Source: Actinomycetes bacterium (GTDB taxonomy: Bacteria; Actinomycetota; Acidimicrobiia; Acidimicrobiales; Palsa-688). Taken from it: a DNA stretch of 64,000 bases. The position numbers and the translations under genes were made by a program. Below are positions 52,383 through 61,275 of the stretch, piece by piece. How positions within the stretch are numbered: position 1 is the stretch's first letter; the number at the start of each line of letters is the position of its first letter. Location of the stretch: NCBI GenBank assembly GCA_021787365.1, contig JAJYMB010000144.1, positions 1 to 64,000 of the forward strand, in the 5' to 3' direction. A model generated the notes under the pieces. It ran no database searches. It was not told the origin of the DNA and saw nothing but the letters and a program-made list of their open reading frames with translations.

Positions 52383-53195
52383 ATGCAACGCGACCTGCCG
52401 ATCTGCGCGACCTGCGGCGTCCAGTACGGTGCTTCGCGCGCCGACTGCCCGATCTGCCTGGACGAGCGCCAGTACGTCGGCTGGGACGGCCAGCGGTGGA
52501 CCACGTTGGCTCAGCTGCAGGGCGAGGGACGTCGCGGCCGAATCGCCGAGGAAGGCCCGGGTGTGACCGGCGTGGGCGCCGACCCGCCGACCGCGATCGG
52601 CCAGAGGGCGCTGCTAGTGGCCGCGGCGGGCGGCAACGTGCTCTGGGACATGATCACCTACATCGACGACGAAATGGTCGACCAGGTGGCACGACTCGGC
52701 GGCGTCAGCGCGATAGCGATCAGCCACCCCCACTTCTACGGCTCGATGATCGAGTGGGCGCACGCGTTCGATGCTCCCGTCTACATCCACCGGGACGACC
52801 GCCGGTGGGTCGCCCGGCCCGACGACTCGGTCGTGTTCTGGGCTGGAAACACCCTGCAGATCGGCGACGGGCTCACCCTGGTCAACCTCGGCGTGCACTT
52901 CGACGGCGGCCAAGTCCTCCACCGAGCGAGCGGGCCTGACGGGGCCGGCGTGCTGTTCTCCGGCGACATCGTCGCAGTGGCCCTCGACCGGCGCTGGGTC
53001 AGCTTCATGTACAGCTTCCCCAACTACATCCCCGAACGGCCCCGCAAGATCCGCCGGGCACTCGAGTTGCTCGCCCCGCTTCGCTTCGACACTGTCTACG
53101 GCGCCTGGTGGGGGCGGGTCGTGCGTGGCAACGGTGTCGACGCGCTGCGCAAGTCGGCCGACCGGTACCTGAGCTTCGCCCTTGACGACGGCTGA
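52383..53195 (+). CDS. MBL-fold metallohydrolase with N-terminal zinc ribbon
   Basis: A 270-aa protein. The N-terminus has 'CATCGVQYGASRADCPIC', a C-x2-C...C-x2-C zinc ribbon. The MBL part reads 'GNVLWDMITYID' then 'AIAISHPHFYGSMIEWAHAF', where the usual HxHxDH is HPHFYG, so the second metal ligands differ. 'GVLFSGDIVAVALDRRWVSFMYSFPNYIP' holds the conserved Asp. It resembles the MBL group with 'SHPHFYxxMxEW' seen in bacteria and plants. Start ATG 52383; upstream frame is low quality. Confidence 0.84.
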   Translation: MQRDLPICATCGVQYGASRADCPICLDERQYVGWDGQRWTTLAQLQGEGRRGRIAEEGPGVTGVGADPPTAIGQRALLVAAAGGNVLWDMITYIDDEMVDQVARLGGVSAIAISHPHFYGSMIEWAHAFDAPVYIHRDDRRWVARPDDSVVFWAGNTLQIGDGLTLVNLGVHFDGGQVLHRASGPDGAGVLFSGDIVAVALDRRWVSFMYSFPNYIPERPRKIRRALELLAPLRFDTVYGAWWGRVVRGNGVDALRKSADRYLSFALDDG

Positions 53196-53309
53196 CCGCC
53201 GACGAGAACACCGTCGAGCCGAACGGCCCCAGCAGTACGGAGCCAATGACCACCCCCGAACCGCGAGCCGCTCGCACCCGACGCAGCCGAGTTTTGCAAG
53301 AATCGTCCG

Positions 53310-54467
53310 ATGAGCGTCCACTTCGAGCACCTCGGCGTGTACAGCGATTGGGTCGAAGCGAGCCCTGGGCCGAAGGTGCGGTCCAGCCGTCCTCCCGCTA
53401 CCCAGGTCCGTAGCCTGGTCGACCAGCTCATCGTCCAGCCGGGAAGGTCCCTCGGCCCGCATTTTGAAGATGAGGGGCCGGCCGATGTCCGCCTGGAGCG
53501 ACGTTTCAAGACCGAGGGCCTGGTCGGTGAAGAGCTCAGCTACAGCGTCGGCTACGGCCCGCGAACCGGCGCCTTGCTGCTTAAGCCCGAGGCCGCCGAC
53601 CGGCCGCTGCCAGGTGTCCTCGCGTTGCACAGCCACGACGGCTTCAAGTTCTTGGGCAAGGAGAAGATCGCCGACGGGCCGCAAGGCAGGCCTGCCAGCG
53701 TGGCTGCTCTTCGTGACACCCACTACGGAGGGAGGCCGTTCGCCAACGACCTCGCGCGCGCAGGTTTCGTGGTGCTCGTACCCGACGTCTTCGGCTGGGG
53801 GAGCCGCCGGTTCCCGCTCGAGGAAATGCCCGGCAGGTTCCGGGAGCTTGCCGACCTCGATGCCGGGCCGCCGCAGCCCGGTGCTGACCCCGAACTCCAC
53901 GACGTGGCGCGTTACAACGCGGCAGCGTGGCACCACGAGCACCTGGTCGAAAAGTACTGCTCCTTGCTCGGGACCACGCTGGCGGCTGTCGTCGCCCACG
54001 AGGACCGGGTCGCACTCCGCTACTTGCTCGACCGGCAGGACACGACCAAGGCGACGGCGAGCATAGGCCTGTCCGGTGGAGGCTGTCGTTCGGCATTGCT
54101 ACGAGCGACGAGCGACGAACTGACGGCCGCTGTGGTGGTCGGGATGATGGGCACCTACGGCTCGCTGCTGGACCACAACGTGCTCAGCCACACTTGGATG
54201 TTGATGCCAGCAAGGCTCCCGGCGAGCGCCGACTGGCCCGACATCGCCGCCTGCCAGGCGCCGTCCCCGCTGCTCGTCCAGTACAACCGCCAGGATCCGC
54301 TGTTCCCTCTGGACGGAGCGGAGGCCTCCGACCAACGCATCTCTTCCCACTACGCGGTCGTCGGCGCACCAGGGGCCTACACCGGGATCTTCTACGACGG
54401 GCCGCACAAGTTTGACCAGACGATGCAGCGCGATGCGTTCAGCTGGTTGGCGGACCGGCTGGGCTAA
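53310..54467 (+). CDS. alpha/beta hydrolase (dienelactone-hydrolase/acetyl-xylan-esterase-like)
   Basis: A 385-aa hydrolase. 'LPGVLALHSHDGFKFLGKEKIADG' (oxyanion region), 'NDLARAGFVVLVPDVFGWGSRRFPLEEMP', nucleophile Ser in 'ASIGLSGGGCRSALL' and a late His in 'GPHKFDQTMQRDAF'. 'LLVQYNRQDPLFPLDG' carries the acid. The layout fits the DLH/acetyl-xylan-esterase group. N-terminal ~60 residues are an added cap. No signal peptide, so cytoplasmic. Substrate unknown. Confidence 0.86.
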   Translation: MSVHFEHLGVYSDWVEASPGPKVRSSRPPATQVRSLVDQLIVQPGRSLGPHFEDEGPADVRLERRFKTEGLVGEELSYSVGYGPRTGALLLKPEAADRPLPGVLALHSHDGFKFLGKEKIADGPQGRPASVAALRDTHYGGRPFANDLARAGFVVLVPDVFGWGSRRFPLEEMPGRFRELADLDAGPPQPGADPELHDVARYNAAAWHHEHLVEKYCSLLGTTLAAVVAHEDRVALRYLLDRQDTTKATASIGLSGGGCRSALLRATSDELTAAVVVGMMGTYGSLLDHNVLSHTWMLMPARLPASADWPDIAACQAPSPLLVQYNRQDPLFPLDGAEASDQRISSHYAVVGAPGAYTGIFYDGPHKFDQTMQRDAFSWLADRLG

Positions 54468-54682
54468 GCCAGCGGACCACCCACGTCGCCCAGTTCGCTG
54501 CGGAGCCGAGCGGCTGGTGCCGGGGCCCCCTGGTCCCCGGGCGGCCATCGCCCAGACATACCGGCCCGGCGCCCAGCCCCCTACTGGTGGGCTGACGGCG
54601 CCGGCAGTGGGATCCGCCTCAGCTCATGGACATCTGCAAGGATGAAGTCGAGCAGCGTCGGTCCCATGCCGTCCTATGCCCG

Positions 54683-55492
54683 TCAACGTGAGCGTTCCAA
54701 GGCCACCAGGTGCCGGGGTTTGGCCCTCGCCAGGGCGATGCCTACCAAGTCGGCCAGCACAGCCGCCGTCTCTAAGCGGGACGCCTCCGTGGGGACTGCC
54801 GGGTCGGGGCCCTTCAGGACAAACCTGCCCAGCAGTTGGCGCTCGAAGCATACCGGGAGCGTGACCGGGGTGAGCGGCAACCCACTGGCCCCCGCGTCCC
54901 AGCGGAACGCGGCATAGCTCACGTAACCAGGACGTTCGACAAACGGGACCGTGACCGCAGCCTGGCTCGGGTCGAACTCGCAAGATGCCAGGCGCAACAG
55001 GGGGACGAGGGCTTTTCTCACGGCCTCCGTCACCACCTCAGGGGCCGCGCCGTCGGCGACGATCTCGCTCACCGCCTTGACGGCGGAGAGGGCGTCGGCA
55101 CCAGTCGTGCTCTCGTTCCGGTGCTGGCGCTCTCGTGCTGCCAGCTCGCCCACCCCCACACCCACCGCGACGAGCATCGCCCAGGTCTGTACGTCAGCGC
55201 TGCGGCTTATCGCGAAGCTCTCGTAGGGGCGGGTGAGGAAGAAGTCAAACCAGGCGCCCGCCGAGACACCGGCGACGAGCGCCGCGAAGCGCCGGCCCGG
55301 CGTGACAACGAGCACCACCACCAAGACCATGAGGAGGGCGAGCGCGGAGTTAGTGACTTCCGACCGAAGGGTCACCAGCACGGCTGCCGCGGCCGGCGGC
55401 GCGCCGAGGGCCAGAGCCCAAGATATCTTGCTGGCTCTCTCATTATGCAGGCGCTCTCTCCCCCGCTCCGGTCGCTCGCTCACGGCGTCCAT
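54683..55492 (-). CDS. membrane protein with KdpD-like DUF4118 and GAF-like regions
   Basis: A 269-aa protein with three or four N-terminal membrane helices of the DUF4118 type ('SWALALGAPPAAAAVLVTL', 'LLMVLVVVLVVTPGRRFAALVAGVSAGAWFDFFLTRPYESFAISRSADVQTWAMLVAVGVGVGELAARER'), as in the KdpD sensor. A soluble GAF-like domain follows, but there is no histidine-kinase domain. So a sensor module without its kinase, role unknown. Start ATG 55492 with GAGGGG upstream. Confidence 0.8.
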   Translation of the reverse strand: MDAVSERPERGRERLHNERASKISWALALGAPPAAAAVLVTLRSEVTNSALALLMVLVVVLVVTPGRRFAALVAGVSAGAWFDFFLTRPYESFAISRSADVQTWAMLVAVGVGVGELAARERQHRNESTTGADALSAVKAVSEIVADGAAPEVVTEAVRKALVPLLRLASCEFDPSQAAVTVPFVERPGYVSYAAFRWDAGASGLPLTPVTLPVCFERQLLGRFVLKGPDPAVPTEASRLETAAVLADLVGIALARAKPRHLVALERSR

Positions 55493-55750
55493 AGCCCCTC
55501 CTTTCGGCTCGCTCCGTCCGAACGGGCCGGACAGACACACTCATTGTGGCGCGCCCAGGCCGAGCGGACCGCCAGCCCTGGACCGGTCCGCATATGTTCC
55601 CGCGAAACTTCTGGATAACTTCATGCGAGATTGTGGGACAACTTGCCGCGATATTGCGTGGAGCTCGGCCCGGTGTTGTTGGACGAAGGCCTCGAAGGAA
55701 GTGGGGCTCCCCAGGACGGCTTCGGGTCAGTGTTGCTCGACCACTATGAG

Positions 55751-55994
55751 TTAGTGCCAGCTCGGGCCTCGGGCCGAGAACATCGCCGGCACGGGGTCGC
55801 CCATCAGGGAGACCTCCGCGTCCACGTCCAGCCCGGCCGGCTTCAGTTCGGCGTGGGTGGTGCCGACGTCGTCGGTGAACAGCGTGGTCCCGTTCTCGAG
55901 GAGGACCTCCTTGCCTCCGACACCAACGGCGATTTCGTTTCGAAAACGGACGTCCTGTTGCCGCAACTGTTGCACCAGGGTCTCCAGGCCCTCG
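55751..55994 (-). pseudogene. VOC-family remnant
   Basis: In one frame it reads 'EGLETLVQQLRQQDVRFRNEIAVGVGGKEVLLENG', the C-terminal half of a glyoxalase domain, then at once 'VGTTHAELKPAGLDVDAEVSLMGDPVPAMFSARG', which resembles the middle of another VOC protein. No start codon with a complete domain exists and the 5' side is stopped. Two fragments joined, so likely a decayed fusion or deletion product. Confidence 0.5.
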
Positions 55995-56247
55995 ACTTAC
56001 AAGCTGAACCAGTTCCAGCCCGCGGGACGGGCAAGCTCCCGCCGGGCATCGCCTGGCCCCCTTCCGGGCCCGCCCCCCGGTGCGCTCGCTACCAGGCGCA
56101 AGTCGCCCGCGACGGCGCTCCTCTTTTCGGCGGAGATCGCCCCCACGCTCCACAAAGCGATCGGCCCCACACGGGGCGGGTGCAGGGCACTTACGACCTG
56201 ATCAGCGCAACGGGCGGCGGACGCGACAACCGAGCCATGCTGTCGGG

Positions 56248-56892
56248 ATGGTGCCAACTACCCCACTCGGGCAGGTCGTGGTGCTCAACGGGGCGCCTCG
56301 CTCGGGCAAGTCGAGCATCGTCAAAGTCATCCAGGAGACCTTCGCAGGGCCGTGGATGAACCTGGGCGTGGACGTGTTCAGCCGGCACGCCACGCCCCCG
56401 CGCTACCGCCCGGGCATGGGTTTACGTCCGGGGGGCGAGCGGCCAGAGGTCGAGGCCTTGGTCCCGGCGTTGTACAAAGCGTTCTACGACTCGGTGGCCG
56501 CGCACAGCCGCCAGGGCCTGAACGTCGTGGCCGACGTCGGGCACCACGAGGGCTATTCCGCGCCACTCGGGCTGCTCCCCGAGGCGGCGAGGCGCCTCCG
56601 GGATCTCCCAGCCTTCTTCGTCGGAGTCCGTTGCCCGCTGGAGGTGATCATGGCCAGGAGAGACGCCGGCGAAGCCGGAAGAAACGCCGAGTACCTGGGG
56701 ACCGGGCCCGGTGAGGAGATCCCTCTGCCGGTCCGGCTGTGGCAGGAGCAGGTCCACGTGCCTGGGATCTACGACCTCGAGGTGGACACCTCCAAGTTGA
56801 CACCGCAGGAGGCGGCAGCGGTGATCGGTGAGCGCCTCAAAAATGGTCCTCCGCCTTCGGCCTTCCGCCACCTGGCGGCCCCCTTCGGATGA
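56248..56892 (+). CDS. chloramphenicol-phosphotransferase-like P-loop kinase
   Basis: A 214-aa P-loop kinase: 'GQVVVLNGAPRSGKSSIVKVIQE' (NGAPRSGKSS at 14-23), 'MNLGVDVFSRHATPPRYRPGMGLR' and 'LNVVADVGHHEG' resemble the CPT family that phosphorylates chloramphenicol; 'FFVGVRCPLEVIMARRDAGEAGRN' is the lid region. Resistance cannot be claimed: many CPT-like proteins have other substrates. Start ATG 56248; the longer frame upstream is not conserved-looking. Confidence 0.82.
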   Translation: MVPTTPLGQVVVLNGAPRSGKSSIVKVIQETFAGPWMNLGVDVFSRHATPPRYRPGMGLRPGGERPEVEALVPALYKAFYDSVAAHSRQGLNVVADVGHHEGYSAPLGLLPEAARRLRDLPAFFVGVRCPLEVIMARRDAGEAGRNAEYLGTGPGEEIPLPVRLWQEQVHVPGIYDLEVDTSKLTPQEAAAVIGERLKNGPPPSAFRHLAAPFG

Positions 56893-56955
56893 CAGGGGAA
56901 GCCGGCCGGGCACAACTGAAAGACTGAAAGAGAAGGGCTCTTCTGGGGTGACCGG

Positions 56956-57074
56956 GCAAAAAACTGACCGACGTAAACTCTTTAGCCGCACATCCATGGG
57001 TTTTTGGCGCGAAAACGCGCAAATTTCCGGTGGATGTGGCCTCCGCCGGCGCACATCGGTCAGCTTTTCGCGCG
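56956..57074 (-). repeat. MITE-like dispersed repeat, copy 2 (inverted relative to copy 1)
   Basis: The reverse complement matches 21448-21563. End motif AAAACTGACCGACGTA lies at one side and AAAGCTGACCGATGTG, inverted, at the other. The GCGCG-TTTT-CGCGC hairpin and GATGTG/CACATC pair are kept. It lies 62 bases upstream of a TTGACA promoter. Confidence 0.75.
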
Positions 57075-57135
57075 CCCAATCCCCGCGCCCGGGGTCTGGA
57101 CGCGCAGCAGGTACCGGCCCGCACACGAGAGCTGC

Positions 57136-57164
57136 TTGACATGGCGCCGCGATGATGTCATAGT
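57136..57164 (+). promoter_or_regulatory. promoter of the 57195-58868 operon
   Basis: Perfect -35 TTGACA (57136-57141), 17-bp spacer, -10 CATAGT (57159-57164). A direct repeat GATGTCATA / GGTGTCATA (57154-57172) overlaps the -10 and could be an operator for the RHH protein in the operon. The ribosome site GGAGGTGAC lies before ATG 57195. Confidence 0.65.
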
Positions 57165-57194
57165 GGTGTCATAACAGGTGTCGGAGGTGACGTC

Positions 57195-57485
57195 ATGAAC
57201 CCTTGGTTGTGGGACATAGGCCAAGCCCACAGGCACGAGCTCTCGGTCGAGGCCCACTGCCGTCGGGGTGGGCTCCCGGTGGAACTAGCCGGCCTGAGAG
57301 GGCCGGTCCAGGCAGCAAAGCGGTGGCGGCTTGGCAGGTACCGGCCCAACTTTCCCCGAGGGAGGACGACCGGCCCGGTGCCGGTGTGGGCGCGCGCCTC
57401 GGCCTGGGCCGGGCACCGGATGATCGCCTGCGGCTGCCGCCTCGTACTGCCTGCCCTCGTCGCCGACGCCAGGTCGGAGATGTAG
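57195..57485 (+). CDS. small hypothetical protein, first gene of RHH/DUF4097 operon
   Basis: A 96-aa basic, Trp/Arg-rich protein (MNPWLWDIGQAHRHELSVEAHCRRGGLPV...). No family recognised; no signal or membrane helix. It is supported by a strong ribosome site and promoter, and by ending three bases before the next start. Could be a small regulatory or structural partner, but this is a guess. Confidence 0.6.
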   Translation: MNPWLWDIGQAHRHELSVEAHCRRGGLPVELAGLRGPVQAAKRWRLGRYRPNFPRGRTTGPVPVWARASAWAGHRMIACGCRLVLPALVADARSEM

Positions 57486-57487
57486 CC

Positions 57488-57946
57488 ATGCGCATATCAG
57501 AGGTGGCAGAAGCCATCTCCGCCGACCTCGCAGCGCTCGGTGGCCTCGGGGACGAAGCCACTGCAGGCACAGCCCGCAGGTTGGCAGCAGCCATGCAAGC
57601 CCCGGTCACCGCCCGGCTCTTCGAGCTACTGGGCCAGGTGGCTGCAGAACTCGGCGCTGCACTTCCGGACCGGCGGGTGGAAGTGAGGTTGGCCGGCGGC
57701 GACGTGCAGTTCGTCGTCGAAGCATCCCCCCCGCAACCGCTGCCCGAAGAAGAGCCCGGCGGGGAAGGCACCGGTGCCAGGATCACGCTGCGCCTCCCCG
57801 CACAGCTGAAGGCGAAGGTGGAAGAGGCTTCGGCTCGTGATGGCCTTTCCCTCAACGCCTACATAGTCCGCGCCCTCAGCCAACAGGTCCGCCCCGCCGT
57901 CGGCCCCAGGGTGGGACGTCGCCTCTCCGGCTACGGCCGCAGCTGA
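57488..57946 (+). CDS. ribbon-helix-helix (Arc-like) protein
   Basis: A 152-aa protein. The N-terminal ~90 residues are alpha-rich ('SEVAEAISADLAALGGLGDEATAGTARRLAAAMQAPVTARLFELLGQVAAELG'), then a linker, then an Arc-type RHH domain: 'GARITLRLPAQLKAKVEEASARDGLSLNAYIVRALSQQV'. Likely a DNA-binding regulator; no PIN or HicA toxin is adjacent. It lies between the small protein and DUF4097, so operon self-regulation is plausible. A longer frame starts at 57203 but overlaps the first gene out of frame. Confidence 0.8.
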   Translation: MRISEVAEAISADLAALGGLGDEATAGTARRLAAAMQAPVTARLFELLGQVAAELGAALPDRRVEVRLAGGDVQFVVEASPPQPLPEEEPGGEGTGARITLRLPAQLKAKVEEASARDGLSLNAYIVRALSQQVRPAVGPRVGRRLSGYGRS

Positions 57947-57962
57947 AAGGAAGACAACCAAA

Positions 57963-58868
57963 ATGAGCCACTACAAGTTCGAGACCCCGGGTCACTTGGA
58001 GCTCCGGGTGGACAACAAAACCGGTGACGTACGCCTGCGCGCCAGGCCCGGCACGACGACCGAGATCGAGGTCATAGGGACCGGAAGCGGCGGGGAGGAG
58101 CTGGTGGGCAACACCCGTGTGGAGCGAAGCGGGGAGGATCTGGCCCACACCATCGTCATCGACGTGCCGAGCCCGCGCGGGTTGTTGCGCTCGCTCGCCA
58201 TCTGGAACGGGTCAGTAACGGTACGGGTCGAGCTCCCAGAAGGCGCCGACATCGACGTGTCCACCGGAGCGGGCGACATCTCTGCCGACGGGGCGTTCGG
58301 CCATGCGCGCCTCGCCAGCGCGTCGGGCGACGTATCGGTGACGAGCGTGGACGGGGACCTGCACGCGAACACGGCCAGCGGGGAAATACGGACCGGTTCG
58401 GTGCAGGGCAGGGCCGAGGCGAACACGGCGTCGGGCACGATCGGCTGCGAGCTCCTCCACGGCCCCACCCGGCTGCGCACCGCGTCCGGAGACATCACGG
58501 TGAAGACGGCTCGCGCGCACGTGTCGGCCCAGACGGCTTCGGGCGACGTGCGCATAACCGAACTGTTCGACGGGTGCCAGCTGCAGGCGGCGTCAGGGGA
58601 CCTCGAGCTCGAGCGCGCCGTATCCGGCCGGGCAAAGCTCCAGACGATGAGCGGGGACGTAACGGTTGGCGTACCCCGTGGGACCGCCGTCGCCGTTGAC
58701 GCCGAGAGCCTGACGGGAGACCTTTCCTCCGAGATCGAGCTCGACACCGAAAGGCCGCTCGGCGAGGCCGAGGGCCCCGGAGGACCGACCAGCGAAGCCG
58801 ACGAACGCTGGCTCGAGCTGAGCGCCCGCACGGTGTCAGGCGACGTACTCATCAAGCGCGTGCCCTGA
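57963..58868 (+). CDS. DUF4097 beta-solenoid repeat protein
   Basis: A 301-aa protein of the DUF4097 (putative adhesin-like) family: repeated short strands 'GDVSVTSVDGDLHANTASGEIRTGSVQGRAEANTASGTIGCELLHGPTRLRTASGDITVKTA' and so on, with S-G-D at each turn. No signal peptide or anchor, so cytoplasmic. It begins 16 bases after the RHH stop, ATG 57963. Family function is unknown; the regulator partner suggests a stress-type role, which is inference. Confidence 0.88.
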   Translation: MSHYKFETPGHLELRVDNKTGDVRLRARPGTTTEIEVIGTGSGGEELVGNTRVERSGEDLAHTIVIDVPSPRGLLRSLAIWNGSVTVRVELPEGADIDVSTGAGDISADGAFGHARLASASGDVSVTSVDGDLHANTASGEIRTGSVQGRAEANTASGTIGCELLHGPTRLRTASGDITVKTARAHVSAQTASGDVRITELFDGCQLQAASGDLELERAVSGRAKLQTMSGDVTVGVPRGTAVAVDAESLTGDLSSEIELDTERPLGEAEGPGGPTSEADERWLELSARTVSGDVLIKRVP

Positions 58869-59000
58869 CCCGACCAGCCATCGGGGCCTGCGCCGGAGCC
58901 CGCCGGCCGGGTAGGCACAGGCCGGCCGGGTAGGCACAGGCCGGCGCCCTCGATAGGGCGACGAACGGGCTGCGGGCAGGGCGCAGGCCCACGCCGCCGG

Positions 59001-59849
59001 CTAGCCCTGGCGCTTCAGGCGGCCCGTTTTCTTGGCCCAACGCTCGGCGAAGCCAAACGCGATGAGCGAGAGCGGGACGAGCGCCGCCCCGAAGATGGCC
59101 AGGATGCCGATCAAGCCGGCCTCGGCCCCGAAGCCGGCGTGGTTGAGGAGGGCATCGCGGATGCCGCGCAGCAAGTAGGTGGCCGGCGAAACGTAGGAGG
59201 CCACCTGGAGCCAGCCGGGCAGCACGTTCACGCTGTAGTACACGCCCGAGACGAGCAAGACGAGCGCCTGCACCATGAACGACATCTGCTCGCCGCGTTC
59301 GGGGTAGAGCATGGGCAGGATCGCGGCCAGGATCCCGAGGCCGACGAGGCTGGCGCTCCCAACGATGACGACGACCGCCACAGCGCCCCAGTTGGCCCCC
59401 GCCAGCTCTAGGTGGAAGAACGGGAGCGAGCAAGCCAGGACGAGCGAGGTCCGGACAAAGGCGTGCAAGACGCCGAAGACCGACATGCCCACCAGGTGCA
59501 CCACGCGGGGCACAGGTGACATCAAGGTGTGCTCGATAGTTCCCTCCCAGCGTTCCCACATGATCGTGAGGCTCATGTCATCGAGCACGGCCGAGAGGTA
59601 GGCCCACACGAGCGTGCCGATAAGCAAGAACATCGTGAGGCGCGGTTGCTCGGCGCGGCTCACCGCCCCGCTCTTGGCTGCCTCGTTGGCGATGAACGTG
59701 ATCGACAAGGTGTTGACGAGCCCGTAGAGCAGCCACACCACCTCCCAAGCCCAAAAACGCTTCCAAAGGTTGGTCTGGCGCTCGAAGAAGGCCCACCCAA
59801 GGGCCACCCGGCGGGGTTGGCGGGGCAGCTGCAGTTCGGTGACTGCCAT
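59001..59849 (-). CDS. ABC-2 type transporter permease
   Basis: A 282-aa membrane protein with six helices and the ABC-2 signature 'MWERWEGTIEHTLMSPVPRVVHLVGMSVFG' and 'YYSVNVLPGWLQVASYVSPATYLLRGIRDALL'. Start ATG 59849 overlaps the ATPase gene's stop (TAATG). Forms an exporter with 59849-60703. Substrate unknown; DrrB/NodJ-like drug or polysaccharide exporters are the relatives. Confidence 0.9.
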   Translation of the reverse strand: MAVTELQLPRQPRRVALGWAFFERQTNLWKRFWAWEVVWLLYGLVNTLSITFIANEAAKSGAVSRAEQPRLTMFLLIGTLVWAYLSAVLDDMSLTIMWERWEGTIEHTLMSPVPRVVHLVGMSVFGVLHAFVRTSLVLACSLPFFHLELAGANWGAVAVVVIVGSASLVGLGILAAILPMLYPERGEQMSFMVQALVLLVSGVYYSVNVLPGWLQVASYVSPATYLLRGIRDALLNHAGFGAEAGLIGILAIFGAALVPLSLIAFGFAERWAKKTGRLKRQG

Positions 59850-60703
59850 TACCCTGCCTCCTCCTCTTCCTCGTCCTCTTCGATGCTGCGCCCCGTCAGC
59901 TCGATGAACACGTCCTCCATGCCGACCTCCTCGAGAGGGCGGCCGGCGGCCACGAGCTTGCGGAGCTCGAGAGGCGTCCCCTCGGCGACGAGCTTCCCGG
60001 CCGATAGAAACCCCACGCGATCGCACAACTGTTCGGCTTCGGACATGTCGTGCGTCGTGAGCAGGATCGTCACACCCCGGTCGCGACGCGCCTCGGACAC
60101 GAAGGACTGCACCTCGCGCTTGCTCCGGGGGTCGAGCCCGGTGGTCGGCTCATCGAGCAGCAGCAGCCGCGGCGCGCTCAAAAACGCCCGTGCGACCGCC
60201 ACCTTCTGCTGCTGGCCGCGCGAGAGGTGCAGCATGGGCTCACGGGCGTGCTCGCCGTCGAGGCCGAGGCGCGCCAAGATGGCCGCGCTGGCACGACGGA
60301 CGTCGGGCCCGGAGAGGCCGTAGATGCGCCCGAAAAAGAGCAGGTTCTCCATTGCCGACATGGGCTTGAAGAAGGACGGGTCCACCGAGACGCGGTTGAG
60401 CAGGGGCCGTACGGAGGCGGCCTGCTTCACCGCGTCATAGCCGAAGACCCTCACCGAACCCTCGTCGGGCAAGAGGAGCGTCGAGAGGATGCGGACGAGG
60501 GTCGACTTACCCGAACCGTTGGCCCCGAGGACGCCGTAGATCTCGCCTGGGTGCACTTGGAAAGACACGCCGGCCAACGCCGCTCGCACCCGACGAGGAC
60601 GCCGCCAGCCCGCGCGCAAGCGTGGCGCCCGCTTTACCTTGAAGACCTTGGTCAGTTGTTCGACTTCGAGCGGCAGGGGCTGCCGCTCGCCCGTAGTGTT
60701 CAC
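59849..60703 (-). CDS. ABC transporter ATP-binding protein
   Basis: A 284-aa ATPase. Walker A 'GANGSGKST' (60-68), signature 'LSRGQQQKVAVARAFL' (LSGGQ variant LSRGQ), Walker B 'LLLLDEPTTGLDPRSK' and 'LLTTHDM'. Of the DrrA/CcmA multidrug group. A ~40-residue basic N-terminus includes 'APRLRAGWRRPRRVRA'. C-terminal acidic tail 'EEDEEEEEAG'. Translationally coupled to the permease downstream. Confidence 0.92.
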   Translation of the reverse strand: MNTTGERQPLPLEVEQLTKVFKVKRAPRLRAGWRRPRRVRAALAGVSFQVHPGEIYGVLGANGSGKSTLVRILSTLLLPDEGSVRVFGYDAVKQAASVRPLLNRVSVDPSFFKPMSAMENLLFFGRIYGLSGPDVRRASAAILARLGLDGEHAREPMLHLSRGQQQKVAVARAFLSAPRLLLLDEPTTGLDPRSKREVQSFVSEARRDRGVTILLTTHDMSEAEQLCDRVGFLSAGKLVAEGTPLELRKLVAAGRPLEEVGMEDVFIELTGRSIEEDEEEEEAG

Positions 60704-61275
60704 TTCTCCACTCCTTGCGCGACTCGTAAACAGGTGATGATGCTGGTCGTGGGCAGATCCCGCCGCAGCGCCCGCCGGCGCCGGGGGACCTAACGGAGGA
60801 AGAAGGGAGCCACGGCCCAGATCCTACTGGCTGCCCCCTCCCCGAGACGACCGATTTTCCCGCGCTCGGCTCTGGGGTAGGGCAACCGTCCCTCGCGCGA
60901 GCGAGGCAAACTCCGCCGGCGGTGCTGTCCGCAGCCCACCACGCGCACCACCCGCGGGTCTAGCGGCCCCGGCCGGCACCGGCCCCCTTGAACCGAAAGC
61001 GCTTCCGAGGTCGTGGACCAAGGAAAGGCTCCACCCGGAAAGGCTTCACCCGGAAAGGCTCCACCCGGAAAGGCTCCGCCTCAGACGGGACTTTTGGCCA
61101 TTTCCGTAACTTATGACGCGCTCGGGGCGTATATGGCCCAGAGGGCGACAGAAGTGAACGAACCCGCCAGAAGTCGCTCCCAATTTCGGCACATGGGGCT
61201 CGCCCGAAGCGCCGCTGCCCCCAGCCAGCCCCGTTTGGCTCCGCTGGTTTGGCTGGTGGGGGGAACCACCGGTTG
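60704..61275. other. 572-bp gene-free region with 15-bp tandem repeats
   Basis: Around 61022-61082 about four copies of GGAAAGGCTCCACCC (one with TTCACCC) run in tandem without spacers. No supportable gene or RNA found. It separates the exporter operon from the fused gene fragments. Confidence 0.5.

Noticed and set aside
61022-61082. Possible CRISPR or repeat RNA
   Set aside because: Contiguous 15-bp units without spacers; simple tandem repeat.
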